The notes beneath the pieces are model-generated. The model was not told the DNA's origin and ran no database searches. It saw only the letters and a program-made list of their open reading frames with translations. From positions 1 to 41,451 of the forward strand of contig JALSNC010000134.1 of assembly GCA_026987195.1 (NCBI GenBank): a stretch of 41,451 nt of DNA, read 5' to 3'. How positions within the stretch are numbered: the stretch's first letter is position 1; each line of letters starts with the position of its first letter. The translations under genes were made by a program, and so were the position numbers. Source of the stretch: Desulfobulbaceae bacterium. GTDB lineage: Bacteria; Desulfobacterota; Desulfobulbia; Desulfobulbales; Desulfobulbaceae. This document shows, piece by piece, positions 1 to 9,069 of the stretch.

Positions 1-10
1 ACCGCAGTCG

Positions 11-121
11 GCTCCATTGGGCTTGATAGGCGGAGCGCGTATGCGCTCCGGCTGTCGGGCCCAATGGAGCGCAGCTCATCCGGCGGACGATAGGTCGGAG
101 CGCGTAGCGGTCCGACCTATC
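11..121. repeat. Two long hairpins at the left edge
   Basis: Bases 11-22 and 59-70 are perfect 12-bp inverted repeats (GCTCCATTGGGC and its complement). Inside them bases 31-38 and 43-50 form a second perfect 8-bp stem (CGGAGCGC) with a 4-nt loop. Next, bases 89-99 pair perfectly with 111-121 (GATAGGTCGGA) around an inner CGC/GCG stem. Both hairpins share the string CGGAGCGCGTA, so they look like two members of one repeat family that may continue beyond the window. No gene is seen here. Confidence 0.7.
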
Positions 122-173
122 AGTGTTTATATATGGACTTTTTCCGCCATATTGGACGTAATAGATGCCCCTG

Positions 174-276
174 TTTTCCATATATTTTGATATTATCAGA
201 TAATCACGGAAAAAATAAGGTTGCCGGTGTCCATTTATTGATATTTAAGCGATTTTTTCCGTATATCATGATATTA
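174..276. repeat. AT-rich island with a direct repeat
   Basis: Bases 121-300 are far richer in A+T than the rest of the window. Two 22-bp copies (174-195 and 255-276) share TTTTCC, TATAT and TGATATTA in the same register and differ at three positions. The second contains the perfect palindrome ATATCATGATAT (263-274). A looser TTTTTCCG-containing relative lies near 138-161. It could be promoter or protein-binding DNA for a gene left of the window. The whole 1-582 stretch holds no recognisable gene. Confidence 0.45.
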
Positions 277-338
277 AAGCTGCAACATGGAAAATCCTGT
301 TCGCCCAGGTAACATGCTTTTGGTCCTTTTTCGTATCA

Positions 339-537
339 GTTCAGCAGCACACCATACGGAGTCCGCGTTTACACCATTGTGGTCGAAAAAACCGATGGTC
401 GGTTATGCCGTAAGGGGGTACGGCTGGCCGCATAGCGGATTCTAGCGGCCAGTCACGAGCACCCACAGATGACCCACTGCTGAACTGTTATAAAAAGTTA
501 CTATTATTATTCAAACGTGTTGCCGCCAGCGGTGAAC
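339..537 (+). repeat. Composite intergenic repeat, copy 1
   Basis: A TTCAGCAG-bounded hairpin element runs from 339 to 485. Its left arm is interrupted by a linker block (about 356-421) that has the CACCATTGTGGTCG and AACCGATGG strings seen in the other copies. The right arm ends in CTGCTGAAC (477-485). The 19-bp box GTTGCCGCCAGCGGTGAAC follows at 519-537, 33 bp further on. It lies just downstream of the recA stop, so its hairpin may also help end recA transcription. Confidence 0.75.
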
Positions 538-582
538 GATAACGATTTTATTGTGATTTTGGTGTGTTTGCCCTGGTTACGG

Positions 583-1632
<1,050 letters not shown>

Positions 1633-1715
1633 ATATTTGTCTCCTTGGGTTTCTGGTCAGGTTGTATAACCGTATAGCGGTGAGCTGTGACGAAAATCAG
1701 ACAGAGGAGGTCGTT

Positions 1716-1738
1716 GTTACACCGCAGAGCGATGCGCG
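1716..1738 (+). repeat. Degenerate hairpin repeat in recA leader
   Basis: This stretch resembles the perfect hairpin at 34400-34422: both have CACCGCAGAGCG followed by a G/T/C-rich complement. The stem here is decayed by several substitutions. Between it and recA a TAGCGGTGA string (1675-1683) recalls the core of the 19-bp box found elsewhere. I read both as remnants of dispersed repeats, not as recA control elements. Confidence 0.4.
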
Positions 1739-1801
1739 ATGTTAAGGTGCGGCAGACCGGCATACAGCCCCTCGACCGCCTCATCGTCACGAACCGGGAT
1801 T

Positions 1802-1850
1802 CCTGTCCCCTGACACCTGGAACCTGCTACCTGTCCCCTGTCCCCTGGTC
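1802..1850 (+). repeat. CCTGnnn heptamer array (7 units)
   Basis: Seven consecutive 7-bp units all begin CCTG: CCTGTCC, CCTGACA, CCTGGAA, CCTGCTA, CCTGTCC, CCTGTCC, CCTGGTC. The period is strict and only the last three bases vary. The array overlaps the 3' end of cinA and, on the minus strand, supplies its last codons and stop. Related arrays lie at 34593-34634 and, inverted, at 36982-37100. Confidence 0.85.
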
Positions 1851-3077
1851 CAGCAGGGCGCGGCGGATGGTGTCCAGGGCCGTGCACGCGGTCCGTTCCT
1901 GGATCTGGCGCCGTGAGCCGGTGAAATGGTAGAGTCGGTCGCTGACGCGGTTATCGAGCAGCAGGCCGATATAGACCGTGCCAACGGGTTTTTCCGGGGT
2001 GCCGCCGGAGGGGCCGGCAATACCGGTCACCGAGACGGTGAGCGCGGTTCCCAGGCGCTGCCCGAGCCGGGCAGCCATGGCCCGCGCCACCGGCCCGCTG
2101 ACAGCGCCATGGTTGACGAGCAGCTCGTGATCAACGTCGAGCAGGATTTCCTTGAGCTGGTTGGAGTAGGCAATCACTCCGCCGGCAAACCAGCGGGAGC
2201 TGCCCGGCACCTCGGTGATCCGGGCCCCGATCAGGCCGCCGGTGCAGGATTCGGCCACGCTCATCATCATGTTCCGGTCGCGCAGCAGCCTGCCGGTCAC
2301 CGAGGCCAGGGTTTCGTGGTCGGTACCGTAGATATAGTCGCCCAGGGCCTCCTCGATGGCCCGGGCCGTGCCGGTGAACAGGGAGTCGCTCTCCCGGTCG
2401 CTGGCCCCGAGCACGGTCAGGCTGACGTGCACTTCGCAGTCCACGGGATAGTAGCCGATCTTGACCTTTTTCCGCCCCTCCAGGGGGCGCAGGAGGCGGT
2501 TGATCTCGCTCTCCGGCAGGCCGAAGGTGCGGTAGACCCGCTGCCGGACATGGTTGCGGTTGTTCCTGCTCCAGCCGGCCAGGATGGGCAGCACGTGTTC
2601 GACCAGGAGCTCCTTCATCTGCGACGGCACACCGGGCAGGAAGAAGATCGGGGTCGACTGGTGGACCAGCAGGTATCCGGCCATCCTGGCCTCGGCATTG
2701 AGCACCTCGGCGCCCTCGGGCAGCCAGGCCAGCTTTTCCAGGGTTGAGGGATCGGTGTCCGTGCCCTGGAGCTGGGAGCGGATCTTCTCCAGGATCTCCC
2801 GGTTCAGTTCGGGCGGCCGGTCCAGGGCGCGGGCCACGGCCTCGTTGGTCATGTCGTCGGTGGTGGCGCCAAGTCCGCCGGTGACGATGACGAAATCCAC
2901 CCGTTCGATGGCCCGTTTCAGGGCCTCGCCGATCAGTTCCGGCGTATCGCCGATGGTGTGCATGGCATAGATCTCGTGGCCGGCGGCAAAGAGCTGCCGG
3001 GCCGCGAATCCGCTGGTGGTGTTGGCGATGCGGCCGGAGGTGAGTTCGTCACCGATGGCGATAATTTCTCCTATCAT
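1827..3077 (-). CDS. cinA: CinA family protein (NMN deamidase / MoCF-like)
   Basis: 416 residues, the usual length of two-domain CinA. The N-terminal half is a molybdopterin-binding-like (COG1058) domain with EIIAIGDELTSGRI at the start and TGGLGATTDDMT near residue 70. The C-terminal half is the PncC-type domain with SVAESCTGGLIGARIT and a TGIAGPSGGTPEKPVGTV signature. Known members hydrolyse ADP-ribose or deamidate NMN in pyridine-nucleotide salvage. cinA next to recA is a widespread arrangement. The final residues, roughly QGTGDR, are read from a heptamer repeat array, so the natural C-terminus has probably been replaced by repeat DNA after the conserved domain. Confidence 0.95.
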   Translation of the reverse strand: MIGEIIAIGDELTSGRIANTTSGFAARQLFAAGHEIYAMHTIGDTPELIGEALKRAIERVDFVIVTGGLGATTDDMTNEAVARALDRPPELNREILEKIRSQLQGTDTDPSTLEKLAWLPEGAEVLNAEARMAGYLLVHQSTPIFFLPGVPSQMKELLVEHVLPILAGWSRNNRNHVRQRVYRTFGLPESEINRLLRPLEGRKKVKIGYYPVDCEVHVSLTVLGASDRESDSLFTGTARAIEEALGDYIYGTDHETLASVTGRLLRDRNMMMSVAESCTGGLIGARITEVPGSSRWFAGGVIAYSNQLKEILLDVDHELLVNHGAVSGPVARAMAARLGQRLGTALTVSVTGIAGPSGGTPEKPVGTVYIGLLLDNRVSDRLYHFTGSRRQIQERTACTALDTIRRALLDQGTGDR

Positions 3078-3193
3078 TGCCCTGTCCTGTGCGCTGGAGG
3101 CCGGCGCTCCCGACAGAGGGCCGGACCGGGAAGTCGACGGGAAGAGAGGGACTTTCCTATCCGACTTTACCTTGTTCCGGTATTTATCTCAAG

Positions 3194-4507
3194 TCACTCT
3201 TCCTTCACCAGGCTGCCCAGGGGAGTCCCGTTCTCGATCCGCTCCTGGCGGACCGAGACCACGGAGCCGGCAAGGCGGGAGGGGCCATCAAACCGGAGGG
3301 GGACGTAATTTTCCGAAAATCCCTGCATCCTGCCGCTCCTGCGGTGGCGCCGCTCCACCAGGACCCGGTGGATGCGATGGTTCTGGCGGGCGTGGAATTC
3401 CTGCCGTTTCCTCTCCCCCAGTTCCCGCAGCAGGCGGACCCGTTCCTCCTTCTCTTCCCTGCCCACCTGGCCGGTGAACGAGGCGGCCGGGGTGCCGGGC
3501 CGTCTGGAGTAGGGAAAGACGTGCAGATAGGTGACAGGCAACCCGCTCAGGAGCTGGCGCGTGTTCTCGGCGGCCTGCTCGTCCTCGCCGGGAAACCCGG
3601 CCAGCACGTCGCAGCCGATGGCGGCGTCGGGCAGGGCCGAGGCGATCTTCCTGATCCCGTCCACGAAGACCTCCACCGTGTAACGACGGTTCATGTGGGC
3701 CAGTATCCGGTCGTCGCCGCTCTGCAGGGGGATGTGCAGATGGGGCATGAAGTTGGCGCGCGAGGTCATCACCGCCAGCAGACGGTCGTTGATCTCGGTG
3801 GGCTCGATGGAGCTCAGGCGGATGCGCATCTCCGGGTAGCGGTCACACAGCCTGTCGAGCAGGGTATAGATGTCCATGTCCTCGCCCGTGTCCAGGCCGT
3901 ACTTGCCGACATTGATGCCGGTGATGACCAGTTCCCGGAAACCTTCGGCCACAAAGACATCCGCCTGCCGGAATACCGCCGCCATGGGCAGGCTGCGGCT
4001 GCGGCCCCGGGTATAGGGAACGATGCAGTAGGAGCAGAAGTTGTTGCAGCCGTCCTGGATGCGGAGAAAGGCCCGGGTGCGGCCGCTGAAGCTCTGTACC
4101 GGCAGGTCGCAGATCTCCTTCTTGAGACCGATGTTGCCCATGAGCATGGAGAGCTCGCAGCGGCATTCGGAGACGGCCTCTTCCACCAGCAGGTCCTTGT
4201 TGCCGTTGCCGACAATGGTCACCGGGTTGTCGACGATCTCGACAATCTCCTCGGCGGCCATCTGGGCGTAGCAGCCGGTGACGACGATGCGGGCCTCCGG
4301 ATTGGCCCGCATGGCCCGCCGGATCAGTTGCCGGGACTGCTGGCCGGCCCTGGCGGTGACGGCGCAGGTGTTGATGACGTAGATGTCGGCGGCAGCGGAA
4401 AAGGGCACCTGCTCGCAGCCCCGGTTCCGGAAATCGCTGAGAAAGGAGGCGGACTCGAACTGGTTGACCTTGCAGCCCAGGGTGGCAATGGCGAATGTTT
4501 TTTTCAT
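3194..4507 (-). CDS. mtaB: tRNA (t6A37) methylthiotransferase MtaB
   Basis: 437-residue radical-SAM methylthiotransferase that would convert t6A to ms2t6A at position 37 of ANN-decoding tRNAs. The N-terminal UPF0004 domain opens with ATLGCKVNQFES, whose CKVNQ string separates MtaB from MiaB and RimO. Further cluster-binding cysteines sit in NTCAVTA and TGCYAQ. The radical-SAM CxxxCxxC is in DGCNNFCSYCIVPYTRGRSRS near residue 150. A basic TRAM-like tail closes the protein. Its start overlaps the mnmA stop by 4 bp (ATGA), so the two tRNA-modification genes are translationally coupled. The gap to cinA is about 115 bp. Confidence 0.96.
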   Translation of the reverse strand: MKKTFAIATLGCKVNQFESASFLSDFRNRGCEQVPFSAAADIYVINTCAVTARAGQQSRQLIRRAMRANPEARIVVTGCYAQMAAEEIVEIVDNPVTIVGNGNKDLLVEEAVSECRCELSMLMGNIGLKKEICDLPVQSFSGRTRAFLRIQDGCNNFCSYCIVPYTRGRSRSLPMAAVFRQADVFVAEGFRELVITGINVGKYGLDTGEDMDIYTLLDRLCDRYPEMRIRLSSIEPTEINDRLLAVMTSRANFMPHLHIPLQSGDDRILAHMNRRYTVEVFVDGIRKIASALPDAAIGCDVLAGFPGEDEQAAENTRQLLSGLPVTYLHVFPYSRRPGTPAASFTGQVGREEKEERVRLLRELGERKRQEFHARQNHRIHRVLVERRHRRSGRMQGFSENYVPLRFDGPSRLAGSVVSVRQERIENGTPLGSLVKEE

Positions 4508-5571
4508 TTGCGCGGTGTGAAGGGGTCTGTGGTGGCATCGCCTGGACCGGTGATGATGGCGCCGGCCACCAGGCGGTCCCCCTGGTAGAGGGCGGCGAAC
4601 TGGCCCGGGGTGATGGCCCGCTGCCTGTCCCGGAAGCGGATCAGCCAGTGGCCGTCCCCGGCCCGCTCGAGCCTGGCCGGCGCGGCCCGGTGCCGGGAGC
4701 GCAACTGGACCAGACCCTGCCAGGGCAGGACAGAGGGGGCCAGCCAGTGCAGGTCCCTGACCATGACCGTGGCGCTGAACAGTTCTTGATTCTTGCCGAT
4801 AATCACCCGGTTGCCGGCCCCGTCCAGGGCGGTGACGTACCAGGGAGTGGTATCGGGCAGCCCCAGGCCGCGGCGCTGGCCCACTGTATAGTGCCAGATG
4901 CCGCGGTGACGGCCCAGGATGCGGCCATCCCCGGTGGCGATATCTCCCTGCCGGTCTTCCACGCCCTGGCGGTGGAGAAAGGTGGCCAGGTCATCGGACA
5001 GGAAACAGACGTCCTGACTCTCCTGGCCTTCGAAACCGGAGAGGCCCAGCCGCCCGGCCTCCTGGTAGACCTGCCGCTTCTGCCACTCGCCCAGGGGCAG
5101 GACGAGATGCTGCAGCAGTTCGGCGGGAAGGCGGCAGAGAAAATAGGACTGGTCCTTGCCCGGGTCCAGGCCACGGTGCAGACCTGCACCGTTTCCGTGC
5201 CGGAGGATGCGGGCATAGTGGCCGGTGGCCATTTTGTCCATTCCCTGCTGGCGCATGGCATCGAACAGGGCGCCGAACTTGATCTCCAGGTTGCAGCGGA
5301 TGCAGGGGTTGGGGGTCAGGCCGCGGCGGTAGGCATCGACGAAATACGCGATCACCCGGCTGGTGAACCGCTGCCGCAGGTCGACCAGGTGCAGGGGGAT
5401 GCCCACCCGGTCGGCCAGATGTCGGACCCGGCGGACCTGGCGCTCCAGGCCGGCCACAGGCAGGAGCATGAAAAAGCCCTCAACCCGGTATCCCCGGTCG
5501 CGGAGCAGGGAGGCGCTGACCGTGGAGTCCACGCCGCCGCTCATGGCGATGCCGATTCGTGTTCCGCTCAT
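4504..5571 (-). CDS. mnmA: tRNA-specific 2-thiouridylase MnmA
   Basis: 355 residues from the chosen ATG. MnmA adenylates U34 of Lys, Glu and Gln tRNAs and inserts sulfur from a persulfide relay. The PP-loop AMSGGVDSTVSASLL lies at the extreme N-terminus. The catalytic cysteine pair is in the NPCIRCNLEIKFGALFDA region and in QDVCFLSDDL, and the HYTVGQRRGLGL motif is present. I start at MSGTRIG, directly before the PP-loop as in the family. An in-frame ATG at 5679 would add 36 low-complexity residues and is unlikely. No strong Shine-Dalgarno is seen. First gene of the mnmA-mtaB-cinA-recA run. Confidence 0.96.
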   Translation of the reverse strand: MSGTRIGIAMSGGVDSTVSASLLRDRGYRVEGFFMLLPVAGLERQVRRVRHLADRVGIPLHLVDLRQRFTSRVIAYFVDAYRRGLTPNPCIRCNLEIKFGALFDAMRQQGMDKMATGHYARILRHGNGAGLHRGLDPGKDQSYFLCRLPAELLQHLVLPLGEWQKRQVYQEAGRLGLSGFEGQESQDVCFLSDDLATFLHRQGVEDRQGDIATGDGRILGRHRGIWHYTVGQRRGLGLPDTTPWYVTALDGAGNRVIIGKNQELFSATVMVRDLHWLAPSVLPWQGLVQLRSRHRAAPARLERAGDGHWLIRFRDRQRAITPGQFAALYQGDRLVAGAIITGPGDATTDPFTPRK

Positions 5572-5775
5572 TGATGTGGCTGCTGAAAAGGGAAAGGGAC
5601 CGGCGACCGGCCTGATGTCCATTCTACCATGGGGGAGAGGGAGAGGTAAACAGGGAATAGTGCTCCGTGCCGCCGCCATGAGGGGTGATGTCGGCTGCTG
5701 GCCAGCGGGCAGGGATGATGGGGAGGATACGGCCGCTGCGCCGCGTCATGGAACGGCACCGCCGGCAGGTCGGCA

Positions 5776-5924
5776 GTAAGCGCGCACAGGAGCCGCACGG
5801 AGTGTTCGCTTACCTGGGGTCAGGCACGTCTGCACAGGTAAGCGTAGACTCCGAATCTGCGGCCTCCGAGAGCGATCACACTATTATACCAGGAAAAACA
5901 TATAGCTAGTTATCCTGCAGGGGG
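5776..5924. repeat. Composite repeat: inverted REP pair plus linker
   Basis: Bases 5776-5813 are a full 38-bp REP-like unit in minus orientation, bounded by GTAAGCG and CGCTTAC. Bases 5838-5879 hold a second unit in plus orientation with the decayed end GCGATCAC. A linker block follows to about 5924 (AGGAAAAAC and TAGTTATCC, matching GGAAAAACCGATGGTTAGTCATCC elsewhere). It fills much of the 389-bp gap 5572-5960, where I see no gene. Confidence 0.8.
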
Positions 5925-5960
5925 TTGCGGTCGGCAGGGGGGTGTCCTCGACTGTCCGGC

Positions 5961-6332
5961 TCAGAGCAGGGAAGAGAGCACCGAACACTTGCGGCAGATT
6001 TCCATCTTGTCCTTCCAGTCCTTGTCCGAGGTACATTCACACTGGGTGCCGCTCAGAAACCAGCAGAGATGACCGGCCTGGAATTCCCAGGCAGGACACT
6101 CCTTCTTGTGTGGACATTTTTTTTCGTTCCAGCAGTCCCGGCGGCGTTTCTTGGTTCCTTTGCGCTGGTTGACCAGGAGGAAATAGATCTGTCGTTCGAT
6201 GTGGAGGGGGACGCTCCGCCATCCCTGTTCATAACTCTGTACCGCTTTGAGCGATACACCCAGCAGCTCGGCAAGGGCTTTCTGGGTCTTTCCTAGTTTG
6301 GCCCGGGCCTGCGAAAAGGTTGCTTGGTCCAT
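5961..6332 (-). CDS. HTH protein with Cys-rich CW tail
   Basis: 123 residues in two parts. Residues 1-55 form an XRE-like helix-turn-helix (KLGKTQKALAELLGVSLKAV, then SYEQGWR), so DNA binding is likely. Residues 65-118 carry eight cysteines (67, 73, 79, 90, 98, 100, 113, 116), two of them in CW dipeptides (CWNEKKCP and LCWFLSGTQC). This resembles the CW-repeat module found at the ends of some bacterial sensor proteins. The spacing suggests a bound metal or Fe-S cluster, but the ligand cannot be told from sequence. It is transcribed divergently from diacylglycerol kinase across about 400 bp. I see no clear ribosome-binding site. A redox- or metal-responsive repressor is a reasonable guess only. 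Confidence 0.85.
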   Translation of the reverse strand: MDQATFSQARAKLGKTQKALAELLGVSLKAVQSYEQGWRSVPLHIERQIYFLLVNQRKGTKKRRRDCWNEKKCPHKKECPAWEFQAGHLCWFLSGTQCECTSDKDWKDKMEICRKCSVLSSLL

Positions 6333-6731
6333 GGTAGGTTATGTCTGGTATTGTTTGCGTGGACGTCCTGGCCGGAGTCCGTGGATGAACGGGTGTCCGG
6401 ATCAGGTTCAGCCAGTGTCGGTTCAGCCGCTCCGGACGGGCCGGATGCGGAATAAGGACGTGCATATGTGCACAAATACCACTCTGTGCTCTTTTTGGCA
6501 ATGATTTTCTTTAGGTGGCACCCGGTAGGAAAAATTTTCGTGTCTGTCAAAGCGAATTTTGCGGGTACGAGAAAATGTGGATGCTGTGGTTTCCTGTGGT
6601 GGTGGCCGCAGACCAGGGGCAAGAACTCCTGGTGGATGGACCGGTGGTCGCGTGCTACAGTGAAAGGGACCGGTGGCGGAATGGCCCGGGGATGGTCCCG
6701 GGAGACCGCAGGCAATTCCAGGGAGGAAAGC
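6333..6731. other. Divergent intergenic region, no gene seen
   Basis: About 400 bp between the HTH/CW gene and dgkA. It must hold both promoters. I note GTGCA-N4-TGCAC (6460-6473), a short inverted repeat, and an A/T-rich patch (6520-6560). Open frames across it have no recognisable domain. Unlike most other long gaps here, it lacks the composite repeats. Confidence 0.5.
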
Positions 6732-7106
6732 ATGCAGAGAAAACAGGACGACACGGGGAACAGACCGGGTCCGGGAAGACTTCTGCGGGCTGCGGCATGT
6801 TCTGTGGCAGGCCTGAAGGCAGCCTGGCGCGGGGAAGCGGCCTTTCGCCAGGAGGTGTGCCTGGTGGGGTCCTTGGCGCCGCTGGGGCTGTGGCTGGGGG
6901 AAAACGGCACGGAGCGGGCCCTCCTCCTGGGCAGCCTGCTCCTGCTCCTGGTGGTGGAGCTGCTGAATTCGGCAGTGGAGGCGCTGGTCGATCGCATCGG
7001 CCCGGAATATCATCCCCTGTCGGGCCGGGCCAAGGATCTGGGCTCGGCGGCCGTGTTCTTGACCCTGATGCTGGTGGCCGTGACATGGGCCCTGGTGCTT
7101 TTCTAG
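6732..7106 (+). CDS. dgkA: Diacylglycerol kinase (DgkA family)
   Basis: 124-residue integral membrane kinase, close to E. coli DgkA in length. It phosphorylates diacylglycerol (or undecaprenol in some relatives) with ATP to recycle lipid. The family signature ELLNSAVEALVDRI lies at residues 76-89, with the expected acidic and Asn active-site residues E76, N79 and E83, and SGRAKDLGSAAVF follows at 97-109. Three hydrophobic segments are visible. The ATG is preceded by GGGAGGAAAG. The reading frame stays open upstream to 6468, but that part is basic and low in hydrophobics and lies before the ribosome-binding site. Confidence 0.94.
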   Translation: MQRKQDDTGNRPGPGRLLRAAACSVAGLKAAWRGEAAFRQEVCLVGSLAPLGLWLGENGTERALLLGSLLLLLVVELLNSAVEALVDRIGPEYHPLSGRAKDLGSAAVFLTLMLVAVTWALVLF

Positions 7107-7170
7107 GGTGCTCTCTGCAAGTTTGCGGCTGCCGTGGTGTGCCGGGGATTGATTCCGGGCTGAGCGTTTG

Positions 7171-7200
7171 TAACCCCTCACGGGATGACGACCCATCGGC
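7171..7200 (-). repeat. Linker-block repeat fragment
   Basis: TAACCCCTCACGGGATGACG followed by ACCCATCGG is the reverse complement of the CCGATGG...CATCCCGTGAGGG block found in the composite repeats. It lies between the dgkA stop and the convergent nikO stop. Confidence 0.6.
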
Positions 7201-7223
7201 AACCGGATTGCTTTTACAGTGCC

Positions 7224-7970
7224 TCAGCAGGGTGGATGGATGTGACGCCGGTCACCCAGGGGATGGACATGCTGGTGCTGGTGGATGGAGACCCGGTTGC
7301 TGCGGACCAGCTGTCCGTTTTCCAGGGCATAGAAGGTGGAGGTGAGCCGGCTGAGAAAGTCCCAGTCATGGGAGATGAGGATCAGGGACTGGTCCAGGCT
7401 GCCGAGAATATCCAGCAGACGCCTGCGGGCGGCGTTGTCGAGATCATTGGTCGGTTCATCCAGAAGCAGGATCTCGGGTTCCATGGCCAGGACCGTTGCC
7501 AGGGCCACCAGCCGCTTTTCACCCCCGGAGAGGTGGTGGGTGATGCGGTCCTCGTAGCCTGCCAGGCCGACCCGGTCCAGGGTGGTGAGGGCGATCTCCC
7601 GGGCCTCCTCGGGGCGGAAACCGAGGTTGAGGGGGCCAAAGGCGATGTCTTCCAGGACAGAAGGGGAAAAGAGCTGGTCGTCGGCGTTCTGGAAGAGCAT
7701 GCCCACCTGCCTGCGCAACAGGGTGAAATCCTCCTCGCTTTCCATGACTTTGCCGTTGAAGAGCACCTGCCCGGAGTCGGGCGCCAGCAGGCCCACCATG
7801 ATGTGAAAGAGGGTGGTCTTGCCGGAACCGTTGTCGCCGATCAGTCCCATGTGTCCCCCCCGGAAGGAGAAGTTCAGGTTATCGAAGACGGGACGGTCGT
7901 GACCGGGATAGGTGAAGGAGATGTTGCGCAGTTCGATGGCTGCATCGGGTTTGTCGCTTGTGGTTTTCAT
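7224..7970 (-). CDS. nikO: Nickel/cobalt ECF transporter ATPase NikO
   Basis: 248-residue ABC ATPase that powers the NikKMLQO uptake system. Visible are Walker A GDNGSGKTT, the Q-loop in GMLFQNADDQLFSPSV, the signature LSGGEKR, Walker B ILLLDEPTNDLD and the switch His in LISHDWDF. The QNADDQLF string is typical of CbiO/EcfA ATPases. It is the last gene of the operon, but 346 bp of mostly repeat DNA separate it from nikQ. I start at MKTTSDK. Neither this ATG nor an upstream GTG has a visible Shine-Dalgarno, so the start is uncertain. Nickel rather than cobalt is inferred from the neighbouring nikK and nikL and the operator. Confidence 0.95.
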   Translation of the reverse strand: MKTTSDKPDAAIELRNISFTYPGHDRPVFDNLNFSFRGGHMGLIGDNGSGKTTLFHIMVGLLAPDSGQVLFNGKVMESEEDFTLLRRQVGMLFQNADDQLFSPSVLEDIAFGPLNLGFRPEEAREIALTTLDRVGLAGYEDRITHHLSGGEKRLVALATVLAMEPEILLLDEPTNDLDNAARRRLLDILGSLDQSLILISHDWDFLSRLTSTFYALENGQLVRSNRVSIHQHQHVHPLGDRRHIHPPC

Positions 7971-8046
7971 ACAGTTACAATACCAGAAAACCACGGCCTG
8001 GTACAGGGTGGTCTGGCATTTATCAGAAAATCAGGTGCCAGGGGCA

Positions 8047-8253
8047 GGAGTCTTCGCTTACCTCTTTGCACGGTCGTGCCTGCCCGCATAGGTAGGGTAT
8101 CGGAGTCTCCCTGCGGTGGCTTATCTGCGGTCAGGCATGCCTGCACAGGTAAGCGCAAACTCCGAATCTGCGGCCCCTGAGAGCGCTTACACCACTGTGG
8201 TTGGACAAACCGATTGGACAAACCGATGGTTAGCCATCCCGTGAGGGGGGTAC
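8047..8253. repeat. Composite repeat inside the nik operon
   Basis: A truncated minus-oriented REP end (8047-8061) leads into the TCTTTGCACGGTCG linker (8063-8093). A TAAGCCACCGCAGGG-type variant, inverted, lies at 8097-8122. A complete plus-oriented REP unit spans 8149-8190 (GTAAGCGC ... GCGCTTAC). The CCGATGG linker follows, with TTGGACAAACCGA duplicated in tandem, and the block ends at GGGGTAC. It lies between nikQ and nikO, both minus strand. Confidence 0.8.
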
Positions 8254-8316
8254 GTTTCTGGGGGCAGGCAGGTTTTTCTGGAATAGCGATGCGGGGGTGA
8301 TCCGGAGCGCTGGGGC

Positions 8317-9069
8317 TCACCGGATCAGGCTGACCGTGGCAATGAGCAGTGCGCCGCCGGTGAGCAGGAGGAGGAAGTAGAGGTCGCGGCGGCGGAAGGT
8401 GGTGGTGTCGAGGACCGGAAAGGTGCCGTTGAAGCCGCGCATCAGCATGGCATTGTGGACCCGTTTGGAGCGCTCCCAACTGCGGACAAAGGTCATTCCC
8501 ACCAGGTAGCTGTAGGTCCGGTAGGTGTGGATATTGGTCCTGGGGTCGAAGCAGCGCAGGTCGGCGGCCCGCCGCAGCCGGTTGAACTCCTGGTGGATCA
8601 GGTTGAGGTAGCGGTAGCTGGTGAGCAGGAGCAGGGTCAGTTTGGTCGAGATCCCCAGCCGCTGCATGCCGCGGCCGATGTGGTGGACCGGCGAGGTGGC
8701 GAGCAGGGCGGTGAGGATGAGGAGGATGCCGTTGGTCTTGATGGTAACGTAGAGGGCGATCTTCACCCCCTTGTGGCTGATGGGCAGGGACCAGATATGG
8801 CCCATGGCCTCGCCGCCGCCGGTGAGCGGCAGGGTGATCCACAGGAAGAGGCAGAACAGGTTGACCGCCGCCAGCCTGGGCCAGAGGTCCCTGGGGCTGA
8901 GACGGGCAAGAATGGCAAGGCTGACACCGATGCCCAGGCCGATGAGGATGGCGGTCATGCTCTGCGAGATGGCTATGATGACCGCCAGGGCCGTGGCGCC
9001 GATGATCTTGACCAGGGGGTCGGTCCGGTGCAGCGGAGACGACCCCAGGGCGAAACGTTCCTCAATCAT
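8317..9069 (-). CDS. nikQ: ECF transporter transmembrane protein NikQ
   Basis: 250-residue CbiQ/EcfT-family membrane protein that links the substrate-binding NikM unit to the NikO ATPase. It has several hydrophobic segments, among them AILIGLGIGVSLAIL and LLLLTGGALLIATVSL, and the family's conserved cytoplasmic stretch MLMRGFNGTFP, which matches the Ala-Arg-Gly coupling-helix region. I start at MIEERFALG because it overlaps the upstream nikK stop by 4 bp (ATGA); a longer reading upstream would run through the nikK coding region. Confidence 0.95.
   Translation of the reverse strand: MIEERFALGSSPLHRTDPLVKIIGATALAVIIAISQSMTAILIGLGIGVSLAILARLSPRDLWPRLAAVNLFCLFLWITLPLTGGGEAMGHIWSLPISHKGVKIALYVTIKTNGILLILTALLATSPVHHIGRGMQRLGISTKLTLLLLTSYRYLNLIHQEFNRLRRAADLRCFDPRTNIHTYRTYSYLVGMTFVRSWERSKRVHNAMLMRGFNGTFPVLDTTTFRRRDLYFLLLLTGGALLIATVSLIR

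Noticed and set aside
1660..1671. LexA box upstream of recA (GGTTGTATAACC)
   Set aside because: The dyad has only 4-bp arms and does not match a LexA consensus known to me. An SOS role is plausible from the gene but not shown by this sequence.
6468..6731. N-terminal extension of diacylglycerol kinase
   Set aside because: The family is about 120 residues; the extension is basic without a known domain and lies upstream of a good ribosome-binding site.
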